NCBI GenBank assembly: GCA_023333565.1
Contig: JAJKFH010000927.1
Location: 248,001-312,000 of the forward strand
Source of the DNA: Puffinus mauretanicus
Taxonomy: Eukaryota > Chordata > Aves > Procellariiformes > Procellariidae
Direction: 5' to 3'
Length of the DNA stretch: 64,000 nucleotides
The position numbers and the translations under genes are program-made. Shown piece after piece: positions 24,601 to 39,300 of the stretch. The stretch's first letter is position 1. Each line of letters starts with the position of its first letter. Under the pieces are notes generated by a model. The model was given only the letters and a program-made list of their open reading frames with translations. It did not search any database and was not told the origin of the DNA.

Positions 24601-27600
24601 AAAAATAACCTTTTAATTAAAATGACATACCATGACATATCTAGCAAGGGAGCTGTAAACCTCTTAAGGAAGGGTTGTATTACACATGCCCAAACAAATG
24701 TAAAGTGTAAAGGAGTAAATTGTATACACCAGGTCTCAGAGTTAACCAGTATAACTAAAGTAGTATTTGACTTTATTTTTAAGTAAGGCTGGGATTGTAA
24801 TCCAGTTGCGAATCGTGTCTGTTAAAACCCCAGAAGACAGCCAGATGTCATTGGGTGTCAGTCTGTGTCTTTGCACACTACAGAACAGTTTAGCAAAATC
24901 CTTGGCTGCAGCTGTTCAGAAGGAAAATTCTGTGCCATTTGTTCCATGAATTGGACATGAATTTTTCTAAGGATTCAGTTTTGTGGAAGAAAGCCCTGAA
25001 AACACTTCTCATGTTTTCAGACCTACAAAATAATTGTTCTCAATATTGAAGTCTTTAGTTTACTTATATTCTTTCCGCTCACATGACCTGTCTTCTTGAG
25101 TTTCTTATTAAACTTTGCAACTTACTTAAACACATAGACTGAGGAGCATGTGTGAGTATTCCTTTCTAGCTTCTGGTGTGACAGTATGTGGGATCATTGT
25201 AGTTGCTGCAAATGTGCACGTGGAATATCATTGTATGCTCACGTACCTATGGGAATTCATATGTATTTCTGTTCCTGTACTTTAGGCACAAGTTTATGGC
25301 CAAGTTTACCCATCCAACTAGAGGAAATAACCTAGACATGGAAATTAGACTTTCCTTCTCTAAAAGCTGTAGTGAAGGACCTAGATCACAGCCTGCTTGC
25401 ATGCAAAGCCTGAAAGGTTTCCTTTCAGTCCTTTTTGAGTTATTGGTGAATAGGGAAAAAAAAAGTATTACCAGACTGGAAGAATGTACTTTTCCCACTC
25501 CTCAGTTATTCAGATATGGCAAGAGGGAGGTGTATTCTCTGGGTTTTTTTGTTTTTCTAAAACCAATCCTCATCTCTGGAATGAGACCAAGCAAAGAAGT
25601 TTCAGTACAGATGATAGTTTAAGGAGAGAAAAAACAAAAAAGGTTGAAGCATGTAAAATAAAGCTAGGTTAAAGACCCAATATCACTACAACTATGGATT
25701 CAGCTGTGAGAAATAAAATAATAAAATACTGTTATCAAATTTTTAAGCATTCAAATGATCTTAAAAATCTCATTAGGAAATAAAAAGGAACCTTTGCTGA
25801 GGACTTTTGCTGAAAACCTACATATTCCTTTCAAATTCTGTGGGGATTTTGAGTCAGAGCTGTGCCAGATGACCGTTTCTCTTAGTTAATAGTAGGTTTG
25901 ACAAAATTCTGCATATTCCCATTCAAGAGTTGAATTTTGACATCAACTTTTCAAAACTGTTTCAAGACAAATGTTATTAAACTCACAAACAAAGCAATTT
26001 CAAAAATATGCATGAATGGCCTCTGTGTGTGTGTAAATAGCAGGGGTATATGTACCTTTTTTATAGGTTATCTGCTGGCAACTTCAAGCAAAACGTGCAT
26101 TAATTTCTTAAAATTAACCTATGCACTTTCTATTTAAACATTGTACAAATAAACAGAAGAAAATAGGTTTTTATAAGTTCTTCTGGAAATCAATCTATAA
26201 ACTGAACCAAACGTAGATTAGGAGCGAACGATGTGAGTTCTCTACTTCTTTTGGTCTGCTTTATTTTAAAGTGCTGTAAGGAACAAACTGTCTTGCATTT
26301 CTACGCTAATAGGACACGCTAATCACTGGAAAAGGTGATTCTGGTTTTGTTCACGGTTTATGAATAAAGGCTTATTATTGGAAATGGCTCATTTACTCTG
26401 TATGTGCCTGAGACAGAAAGTCTGAGTCCTCTGAAGCTTTTGTAAATACACGTGGCAGAATCTTCCCAGACTGAGATGTTTGCCTGTTTGTAGTTGGCTA
26501 ATCCAGAAGTGGTTCCCTGATAAGGTTAATGCCCAGTTAATTGCTCCTAGCCTTGACATACAGTTTAATTGCTACTTGGCCAACATGTTTGTTGCTTGCT
26601 CTGTGTAGAATTCTAGCGGATGTAGTGATGCAAACCACGGGCTGGTGGAGGGCAAACAAAATAAATACAGTATTTTATGTTCTTTTAATTCAGGGCCAAG
26701 TGGATTTGGATGAAGTGTTTATTTAGTTTGCTGGCTGCTTCAGATGCTGTGGCATATTGATTCCTTTTATTACTAGCAGCCATTTAACCTGACCTCTCTC
26801 AGATCCAGTATTTTAAAAGCCATAAATTTTAACTTTACTTATGAGCAAGGACTGAAATGCTGTGAAAGCCTTTTTATTAGCAGAGCTTTGCCTTACTCCA
26901 TGTTCATGTGTCACCCATGGCAACAACATTTAGAGCATCTTAAATTAGAGCAGCTGTTGGGCAGTTTGGTGGGGGGGTTAGCAATAAAGAGAGCTTGTAC
27001 ATATCTCAGGCATGTAGGATTCACTGATCAGAGTGTGGGCAGGTGTACAAAAGCAATGCTATTATTAGCAAAAGATATCCTTTTTCTAGGTTATTTTGTT
27101 AAAAATCTAGCTTTTTTTTCCCTTAGTCTTAATGTTCACAGATAAGGAAAAGCACACACAAAGGAAGTGTTTTATATAATTTATTTTTTAATTGCAAGTT
27201 AAATTGGTGACATTGAAATGTATTTTTCTTTGTTGCCTTGGCTTGGCTTTTCTTTTACAATAATCTTCCTTGTTGTTGCAATAGCCTAAATTAATCCCCA
27301 ATTGACACTTAAAGCAATCTTTAACATGCAGCTTATATGAGTGTTTGTAAAAATGTGTCCAGGCCAAAACTTGATGCAAAAAAATGACATACCACTTTTT
27401 AAAAGATAAAATAATTGTGAATAAAATGATTGATATGAGGGAGTTTCTTTCTGCATTCACATGTAAAGAACTCAAAAAAGCTTTCAATTAGCAAAGAAAA
27501 CAGAAAGCTTAATATGAACTTTTTGCGTCCTTTTAATTTGTTACTTCTGATTTAAATTAGTCATTTTAAAAAATATTATTTCAGGCTTGATGACTAAGAT

Positions 27601-30600
27601 TGAGTAATAATTCAACTTATTTCAGCTTATTTCAAAATAGGGTTAAGGCTTAATGAAATAGATCATAACCATGAATGTAGCGTAAGTATTGGCTTGCTTT
27701 CTTCTGTTCTGCTACTGAAGAAGTTTCCTCCTCTGTCCCACAGGTCAAAGGTAATACTCTAGATGTTAGCCTCATACCATTAAAAGTGACTTTGTTTAAA
27801 TATTAATGCAGGGGCTCTCACTTCATGTTAAACTTTGGCCTGGGAACAAAAATGTTGGTTTAGTTTGAGAAGTGTAATTTATATCAATTAATCTCAGAAA
27901 GCGTCACATTTCCCAATCTTTTAAAGCCAGATTGAAATGTTTGACCTTATCAGAGGGTGGGTGTGGAAGTAGCAGTAAAGCAATCTCAGAGTACTGGGGT
28001 TTTTTTACTACTACTCAATTCCAGACTGATCAGTTTACAAGGTGCCTGAAATCACTGAGGAATCATATTTTCTAAAAACTGGACTTTTTCCTGTCTGCAT
28101 TGCTTTTCCTATAGCTGTTTTCCTCTAGCATGTTGTAACAGCTATATCTAAAATCAATTTGATATACATAAATATCCTTGAGGAGCAAGCTCCTGCTTTG
28201 TAGAAGGTCAGATAGCTTAATTTATACTGGGACCTGTTCGAAGGGCAAGTGCTTCAGTTTGCACCAACTAGAGAGAGAACACTAGCCTGCTGGAGGAGTA
28301 GGGATTCAAATGCCAAGAAAAACTCTTCACTGGATGCAGAGCTATACTGTGAAGTAGAAGGTTACGTGAGAGGTTAAACTTGTGTAACCAAAGGAAGAAA
28401 ACTAATTATTTCAACAGATAACATCAGATGTTCTTTTGTGCAAAGGCAGGGTTGGCTGCATTTTGTCCAGCATTCGGGACTAACCCTGCAAATGCATGTG
28501 CCCTTTCTCTGAGTGCTTTTGCTTGAACCTCTTCCTTCTTTTGCTCCTAATTCTTAGCTTTAATATTGTTGCACTGTGAAACTTGTTAGCGTTTTTGAGA
28601 CGTTTAATACTGTACATATTATTCTTTTTGAAATATTAGCACGTTCTTTTGCAGTGGTGTTGTTTGTTAGTGATGAGACTACAGAAAACAGTGACACTAG
28701 CATATGTTTCTAAGATGACAGTAGTGCATTTTCGCCTCTTGCCTAATGGCTGCCTTACTCCAAGCCTTTCCTCTTTAGTTGGCTAAAGCTCAGTGTACCT
28801 TCTGGGCTACAAATTATGAACTGCCATTATTCATAGTTGAAATTGCAGTTTGTGCAAATATGAGCTAAATTGCAATCATTATATGTAGTAAAATAGATTG
28901 AAATATCTCTAAATCTGAAGACTGTAGCTGGCTCTTTTAATCAGAGAACTTGTTAAATTCTCCCATGCTTTGATTTCTCTTTCTTAGACTTCCCCCCCCC
29001 GTCAGGTGGGGGGTTGTTCTGCGTTCCATATTCCTGCTTCTAATTTGAAATGCTTGATTTGAGGTATAAAATGAGCAAAACGATACATGTTGTCTTTAAT
29101 ATGTGATAGCAAGATAGTGATTTTGCTTTTTATCAAGCCCTTCATAATCTTTCCTATGCTACCTGTATAAACTAGTGTTGAAGAAAAGGCTACAGTATGA
29201 TCTAAGGTTATTCTACAAAAATTATTAAAGCTCTTCATGTGAAAATCACAAGCTAAATGATGTAATGACTTTCAAATTCCTCCTTCCCAAATCATTCTCT
29301 GCATTGAATCGATTGATGATTGAGGAAGTATCTGAATATAAAAATGTAAGTGAGAGGAAAAAATCCTTTGCAGTTGTGCATACTGTGAATCCTACCAGAA
29401 ATAAATGAAACGACAATGGTTCAGAAAGAATTGAACATGAATTAAGGTCACCATATGATGTTGCAATCCTGTGGGTAAGAACCATGTCTGTCTACCTATT
29501 CTCTGGTGTTTATGGCACATGGAGATTGGTAATAATGACAAATGTTTTATCTTTTGACCTTAAGCTTATTAAAAGAGACAGTCACAGTTTTCACTTTATA
29601 CACCAATTTATTTAGAGGTAACTTTCCAAAGGAGCTGAGGGGAGAGTAAAGCAGTCAAGTCTTACTGGCTGTCTCTTGCCTTTTGTGTCTTTGGTTGGGT
29701 ATCTTTCACTTGGGTAACAGATTTGGTTCATTCTCATACAAAAGGTATCCCTACAGCAGGGATATATTTTGACTAAATTTTGCTGAGGTGTCTATTTTAC
29801 CAGCTTGATACCTATATCATTTGATTCTGTACGACAGAAATCCTGCTTTTTCCTTCCTGAACAGAAGTTGGAGCATTTCTGAAATCATGCTTGCTATTCT
29901 CGTCTCTGCAGGTTAGCAATACATTAATTTGTGTAAAAAAACCCCAAACATATATGTGATCTGTGAATTGATTGTATTTTGAAAATCATGGGAACATATG
30001 TGTATCAAAAGGTATTTTAAACATGCCACAATTCCTTTAGAGAAGAGATAACTGTAGAGCGAGCGGTTAGATCAGTTACGTTGGGGTAGGCCCATGTTCA
30101 GTGAGGCTAAGTTGGGCATCATGAACGTTACCCAAGGTGTATGTCCAAAGCAGAACAGGCACTGGACTGTAGCTGCTTCCTGAGAAGCTCTTGGCATATC
30201 TCACTCTGAGTCCTACCACAAAAGAAGTTAGCCTTGGTGTTTCACGAACAAACAGTTGTTTGCCTGCTAAAAGCGCTCACATGCTATCTCCAGCATCCCA
30301 GTACCCACAGGGTAGAAGACTCACTGTTTTAATAACCATTTTCTCTTCCCTAGTAGCACATGCACCTTCATCATGTGCAATGCAGTAGGAACCAGGAATG
30401 TGTGTGTTTAGGGCTCTGGTAAATACAGAGCCAGACTATTGATAATCTATTACTTTGTGTTTATTCTAGTTTCTCAGTCTCAGGGACACTTTCCCTTCTT
30501 TTTTTCTCCATAACTGGTTTTTACCTCACTTTATCTTTCAAAATGTAAATAGTAAATTAGTCTAGCTCACACAAATACCTTCCTCTAAATATTATCCTTT

Positions 30601-32870
30601 AGGCATATTCATATAGTTTCAGTTTTCAAGAAGAATCATTATCTAAAAAGTAAAATTAATGATAAATATATAAAATGTTTACTTTTAGGGTGTCTCAGGA
30701 GTTGTATTTCACTTAGAGTGGCAGTGATTCATGGCTTCTCTTCAATTCCAATCTCTCTACACGTGCCTTTGGGGTGGCTTGCATTGCCCACAATGCTGTC
30801 TCATTTGTTTCTCTTTGATTTTCATGACTGACATCTTGCTTTTGGCATGTTTCCTTCTGCTGGGCTATAAAAAAGGAAAGGAACGTGCAGATGTAGGAAA
30901 AAGAGAAGCCTGGAAATACCTGAAACTAATAATAATAGTAATAAAAGAACAGAAAGCAGGTTTACTTTTACTAGTACATTAACAAAAAAAAACTGTGGTA
31001 GCCATGTTGGCATTGAGCAAAAAATTAAGGTATGTGTAATACCATCTTTCAGTTAAAGGATGAACAGTTACAGATACCATCTAGGAACCAGCAGCTTGGT
31101 TTTAGCCAGTCGTAGGCAGGTTCTGATGTCAGTTGTTGTTTGCTCTCACAAATTCAGTAGAGATGCATAAAGTAATTCACCATGTATAAAAAAAAAATAA
31201 AGTGGATGCTTCAGTTGACTTTTTATCATTGTACTACAAGAAGCAATAAAATGGGGGCTCAAGAATTTAAAATCCATAAAAAGAAACATTTTTACACAGT
31301 GAACAATTAAATTTCTCATTGCCAAACTATATTTTTGTATTCAAAACCTGGGTAGGGCTAGATATGTACACACACACCATGCACCCCCAGAAATGCCTGT
31401 TAATAACTTGTAAAAGATGAGAGGGTTTTTTTGTTGTTTATTTGGTTGGTTATTTTTTCTTACCCATGAGGAAAAATTCGTGTTTTCAGGCTTACGGCAG
31501 TCCTAAAGGTCTGCAGAAATGGAAAAGGTACTGAGGGGGGACAGGGGAGAGAAATTTCCCTGGTTGGGATCTGGTGCATGTTCGTTACAGAGTCTTGTGC
31601 ATTTCTCTGTGAAACATCCAGTAATAGATACCGGCTGTGAAACCAAGGGGACTGGTCTCCCTGCTTAGGGAAGCTCCTCAGCTCCTGTATCTTTAGTTGT
31701 GCACTAAAACGTGGTTGCTGCAGCCTTACAATTGGAAGAAAAAAGGAATAAAAGCTGAATTGCAAAAATACGAAGTTCTCACTGAAAACCCTGGTGAGAA
31801 TGTCCAAGGATGTGAACTCCTTGACTGAATGTTCCCCTTCTTAATGAGGTTGCATTGCTACTACTGTCATCAATTAGAAAAAATTCAATTATTTTTCATC
31901 TGGGTTCAGATGCTTCTTCACGGGTGGATTTTCATGGTAATAGTGAGACACAATGTTGCCAGTGAAATTTCAGACTAAATTATTACAGTCTTAGAAGGGG
32001 GCAACTAAATGCTTAATACTAATCTGTGACTAAAGGTTCTCAGTTTTTTAATAAATGTGGACACCTTTTCAGTGGTAGAACACAGGAAGATCACAGATGA
32101 AATTTAACTTTCTTTGCCAGTAAGGGAGAAATATAGTTAATCTTTGCCATTTCATACTGTCCTCTAAGGTAACACATTATTTCATGATGTTAGGCAATGA
32201 AGTGACCATAAGCCAATTCTATTTCTTTTGGGGACTTTAGAAAAAAATTTCAGTTTTCCAAGGTAGTGGTGTTCTGAATTTACTTGGTAGCTAAAGAGTG
32301 TTCTGTTTAGTTTCTTTTTTCCTCTTTTTAGTAGCAAACTGAAAATACTACATGAAAGTCACTGTAAGTGTTCTCTTTAAAACATCAAGAAACAGGAAGT
32401 TATTGCTAGTTATTACTAAAATTAATTCCTCGGGGGAACTTTCATGTTAGGACAACATAGCAAAATAAAGACTATTTATACAGAAAGAAAAATACTTTGC
32501 CAGTAACTCTGGCAAAGTTTCCATGCAATTGTTTAAGGCAAGTATTGGACAAAGAACCTTTTCTTGGTGACCCTGACGGAACTAGATAGTATGTGACCAG
32601 GTGCCCAAAAACTGCATCGCAGTGTGTGCAGGCACACTGCAGCGAGGCTGAGCAGACCGCTTGCTTTCTGGTACATGTAACATTTGTGTCACTCCAAACC
32701 TTAGGTCTTGGTTTGGATTTTCTTCGGAATGGCCTTCATACATTAAGGGTAGTCTTCCAGTCTGAGCAATTGGTTTAGCTTTGTATAAGACAGGCGCTAA
32801 CCGGCATTTAATCTGAGACTTTTTTTTCCAGGTAATACAGCTTGGGGTACTAATTTAATGTAGTACAGCT
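15639..32870 (+). other. PARD3B: PARD3B 32-kb intron, middle
   Basis: AT-rich intron with no recognised gene. It contains a G-rich patch at 16755-16880 with a quadruplex-type motif at 16782-16805, a small CpG cluster at about 18505-18720, and a T/G-rich simple stretch at 20578-20606. A C9...G6 inverted run lies at 28992-29013. There are several long AT-rich stretches, for example 17850-18260 and 26330-26960, that look complex and unique and could be conserved non-coding sequence. The 139-aa open frame at 25203-25622 shows no domain, family or splice context. Confidence 0.6.
16782..16805 (+). other. Potential G-quadruplex, + strand
   Basis: Four G-runs with short loops: GGG, AGCT, GGGG, T, GGGGG, AGAA, GGG. 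This meets the usual G3+N1-7 pattern and lies in a longer G-rich patch (about 16755-16880), on the sense strand of the PARD3B transcript. Whether it folds or matters is unknown. Confidence 0.5.
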
Positions 32871-32878
32871 TATATAAA
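32871..32878 (+). promoter_or_regulatory. TATA-box-like sequence before a GC-rich island
   Basis: TATATAAA lies a few bases before an abrupt shift from AT-rich intron to GC- and CpG-rich sequence. If used, transcription would begin around 32900-32910 on the + strand, close to an ATG at 32907 that opens a 110-codon frame. TATA-like strings are common in AT-rich DNA, so this is only a positional coincidence of interest. Confidence 0.2.
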
Positions 32879-32885
32879 CACCTTT

Positions 32886-33315
32886 GCGCTGGCTTTTGAC
32901 ACAGCTATGTCAGGTAGCTGGGTAGCTGCGGCAGCCTGGAAATGGGCATTGGCTGCAAAACCTCCCCGAGCCATGGGCGCCCTGCGGCCCTGCAGAGCGG
33001 TGGCCCTTCGCAGCGACTGCACTGCCCGCTTCTGGAGGTGGGGCTGTGGCCATTGCTTCCTTGCGGACGCTGTAGCCGCCTTTAAACCAACCCCCAGTGG
33101 ATACCGCTCCTCGGAGGCTCCGCAGGCGGTGCACTGGGTGCCTGCTGCCCACAGAGGTGGGAGCCGTAGCCCCTGGCATGCCTTTGCCCACCTTCGCCCA
33201 GGCAGCCACCATCTTAGGCCTGTGACCCAGCCTGGCTGAGAGCTCCGCTTTCCTTGGGCCACTTCAGCCTGCCGCGCTCCGCCAGATTTACCGCCGTGCC
33301 CTATCTTCTGCGAAA
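32886..33315. promoter_or_regulatory. Intronic GC/CpG-rich island
   Basis: About 430 bp with roughly two dozen CpG dinucleotides by eye and clearly raised GC content, whereas the surrounding intron is AT-rich and nearly CpG-free. It lies about 1.6 kb upstream of the 207-nt PARD3B exon. Both strands have long open frames (110 codons on + at 32907-33239, 149 codons on - at 32870-33319), but their amino-acid composition (Ala, Arg, Gly, Pro, Trp) is what GC-rich DNA gives by chance and I recognise no protein. Possible explanations are an alternative or antisense promoter, an orphan CpG island, or a GC-rich insertion such as a decayed retrocopy. Confidence 0.4.
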
Positions 33316-36135
<2,820 letters not shown>

Positions 36136-36370
36136 ATGGTTTCTCTGATAAGAGCTCTCACTCTGGTCAAGAAGCTCAGAACATGGAATCTGTCCCTCCA
36201 GGGAACCCTGAAATAGAAGATGCAGAAACAAAAGCAAAAAAAGACAAAAAAAATAGAGAGAAAGAGAAGAAAAAGGAAAAGGGCAAATCTAAAATGAAAG
36301 AGAAGAAAAGGAAGGAAGAAAATGAAGATCTAGAAAAGAAAAAGAAGAAAGGCTTTGGTGTCATGTTGAG
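36136..36370 (+). CDS. PARD3B: PARD3B internal coding exon, 235 nt, lysine-rich
   Basis: Internal exon of PARD3B. What is seen: acceptor TCTGTGCAG before 36136, donor GTACAT from 36371, and a frame that starts with AT completing Asp, continues GFSDKSSHSGQEAQNMESV, and ends with AG of an Arg codon (...GFGVMLR). About 77 full codons are present. The first third is Ser/Gln/Glu/Pro-rich and probably disordered. The rest is a strongly basic Lys/Glu-rich stretch (repeated KEKKKEK and KKKKK blocks) that may form a charged helix. The closing GFGVMLR matches the start of the G-[LF]-G-x-M-[LF]-R-F-G-K motif that follows the Lys-rich region in Par3 proteins. The DKSSHSGQ start is specific to PARD3B as I recall it. 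The exon is almost pure purine from about 36226 to 36350, with A7 and A8 runs. The next exon should begin in phase 2 and was not found in this window. Confidence 0.93.
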
Positions 36371-38599
36371 GTACATTTGCATTTTAAAAAGCAAAACAGC
36401 CACCCATTCTCATTATAACATAGGAAACAACTGATACTCTCATAAAGTAGTGGAAAAATTATTTCACTTGGACTCAAAATAATGTTTATGTTATTTAAAA
36501 AGAAAGCAGTTTATACTTTTACACCAAACTTGTAGCTGAGGCAGAAGACATTTGGCAGACAAAATGTCTTTTTGTGCCTTTGAAATTCATTCCCATATGT
36601 CAGAAAAGATTCAAGGTTTCAGGCTAAAAACAAGCGTGTGTCGGTGGGGGAGGCTTTATGGGGAATATTTCTGAGTAATACATGACCCACTCCCACGCTC
36701 AGACCTGCACCTTCTCTTCCTTGCTTATCTGCTTCCTTTACAAGCTTTGGGGAGAGCAGGATTGCTGGTGTTACTGTAAACAGCCTAGTAACATTTGCAG
36801 TTGCCGAAAACCACTAGCTATGGTAAAATCTTTGCTTCACAGCTTCAGCCATTGCCTGCAGTGGTCAAAAGCTCACCATCCTCCCTGCCCCGCATGCAAG
36901 TGTTTGGATTTCTTCTGTGGTTATTCGTTGGTTTTGCATCTCTGGAATCATCAGAGATTAGACAAAGTCCTTCAGGCCATTTCCTTGCTATTGCTGGAGC
37001 CTTTGGTGCTGTAGGCACTCTGGTTGGTATCACCCCTGCCTCTGGTACCTGTTTACTCTATTGAGGATTAAAATGTTTCCATTTAAGTACATCTTTGCAA
37101 TTAATATAGGGTATGTGAATGAAATTTAATGATCACCTGGAGAAAATTAGACTGTATGATCATGTGGTTACTTGTGGCATTGAACACTTAATGTAAGCTT
37201 TAGGAAGCTATTGGTGTTTCTTAGCATGCTGTATTGTAGATAAGCCAGACACATACAAAAGCCACAATCATTGCTTAGGCAAAGATCCATTTAACTAGTA
37301 ATCAGCTGCAAGATCATTCACTTACAATGATATTCATTAGGACAGTGATACATGAACTCGCATTGCAGCTTTCTGTTGATATGTCCTCTGGAGTCAAATG
37401 GCTCATGTTATATTGATATGGGAGGTTTTAGCTGACTTTCTTCCATGTATCATCAATAGGAATCCTCAAAATTGTCTTATCAACTTTTGAACACTGTAGA
37501 GATATTGTCAAAAATATACAGGCGTGCTTATGTGCCAAATTTGCATGATTTCAGCAGTTGTTAGTGTTCGTAAGATGAAGGGTATACCAGTCTGCATTCA
37601 AATGGGGCTTTTCAGGAATGCTGTGGAGGCACATACTCACACCTGTGCATTGCACATGCATTTGTGTTCATACTGTTTAAAGAAATAGGGCTTATCATGG
37701 AACAGTAGTCAAAACACCGAATAGTTAGGAGGGTGATTTCAACAACTCTCTTGTGTATCTTAAGCTTTATGTCTATTTTCATTCTTCTTTTTAACTCTTT
37801 GGTGTGAATAGGGCCGTTGGAAGAGGAAGGGAGTGACACAGAGGTCTGACAAAATCATAAGTGTTCTGTTTCATGTATCACTGGCAGATTCGAAGTTTGA
37901 AGTGCAAAGTCTTACTTACGGGAGTTTGATGCCTGAGCGACAAAGAACATGCGATGACATCAGAATCCAAAACAAGCAATTGTAGTTGACAAAAAATCTG
38001 ATAATGATCAATATGCAAAGCTGGGAACAATAGGTTACCATTCTTAGTGATTCCCTTTTTCACAATATATTTCACATTTTGGTTGTACACAAGCTTTATG
38101 CATCTGTTCTTTTCATAAGCTTGCTTTTTATTTAGATTGATAGTCTTCCCAGCAGACAGTAATTGTTAATAATATTTATTTATCTGTATGGCAGCACAGA
38201 ATGGGAATTTCTATCCCACACCATTGAAAATCTCTACAAAGCCACAAAGGTGGAAGCAACAGGTTATAATGAACAGAGGAGGAGTTGTTTATAAGAGCTA
38301 ACGGTTCAGCTGGGAGGTTTTTAGAGGTTCTGTGTCCTCATCAGTGTTTCTTCCTAGAATTTATAAAATTGTTCATGACAAGAAATTCCCTCCTGAGAAG
38401 GTGAGAGTCCTAGGGAATCCCAGCCATGATAAAAGTGAAAGAAGGGTGATGACCTGTAAAGATTGAACAAGAGCAAACAGTGTGAGCTTACAATAGAATT
38501 GGGGACCATATGTCCTGCTCAAGATGAGCAGAACCAGGCTGGTATTTTTTCAGGGAGGAGCTGCTGTGGATGACATGAGAAACAAAAACAATTAATCTG
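36371..38599 (+). other. PARD3B: PARD3B downstream intron, first segment
   Basis: AT-rich intron after donor GTACAT at 36371. Overlapping open frames at 36682-37064 are Cys/Leu-rich and resemble no protein known to me, so I treat them as chance. No transposon is recognised. Confidence 0.6.
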
Positions 38600-39300
38600 A
38601 ATGTTTTTAAAAGAAGTAATAGGAGAGTAATGGGGGAACTTGGAAGGGGTCAAATACTGACTAAATACTAGATTCAAGAGGTACTTTTCAAACTGGAGTT
38701 TTGCACTGATGTGAAGAGTGAGGAGTGAGTGTCAGGAGAGCTAGGGAGGGAGGAGACTGCAGTAAGAAGGTTTGAATGATCAAGTATTTTAGCAGCACGG
38801 ATGAAAAGAAACAGCCAGATTTTTTATGACATTGTGGAGATGAAACTGGCATGTTTTATTGGTAGAACATCTGTGGAAGGAAAGAGAGAAGCTGAAGACG
38901 ACAAAGTTGGGAGCTTCTGCAGCAGGCAAGGTGACTACTAATTCTTGGTATCTTAAAAGAGAGAAGTATTTAGAAACAGAGATGAGCTCAGTTTTTGACA
39001 TGCCGCGTTTAAATTGGAAGGGGAGCCTGCCGTAGGAGGCATTAGAAATGTAAACACCTAAGGGAGCAGAAAGCTGGACAGAGAAGGGAAATCTGTAGTG
39101 TGCCTTTTGTAGATATGGTGGTAGTTGTACTGTGATCCCCCATGTGGGAGACCACCGAAATGAGTAACAAGGAACAGAGCCCCTGCTAGACTGACAGGAG
39201 AGAAAGACCCAAGAGAAAAGAAGTTAAGAAAGCAGCTGGCAGGAGTGGGAAGAGGATATATCTGCCTGGGACCGAGCGATGCCGTCAATGTTTTAAACTA
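38600..39300 (-). mobile_element. Ancient LINE ORF2 relic, L2/CR1-L3 type, antisense
   Basis: AG-rich on the + strand. On the - strand it reads as a decayed reverse transcriptase C-terminal region: a segment beginning MSKTELI (about 39001 downward), then NFVVFSFSLSFH in the place of the usual NLGVI-DSSLSF block, then KTCQFHLHNVIKN in place of the C-x-x-LRNI-KI block. This order and spacing fit LINE ORF2 of the jockey/L2/CR1 group, and the + strand string GAGCTCAG...GACATG is one I associate with very old amniote interspersed repeats. Stops and indels are frequent, so it is dead and very old. The outer limits are approximate and the exact family name is uncertain. Confidence 0.5.

Noticed and set aside
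25203..25622. 139-codon open frame on +
   Set aside because: No domain, no family resemblance, no splice signals around it; one or two frames of this length are expected by chance in 64 kb read six ways.
36682..37064. Overlapping open frames of 110 and 89 codons just after the third exon
   Set aside because: Different frames, no homology recognised, and the donor at 36371 already ends the exon.
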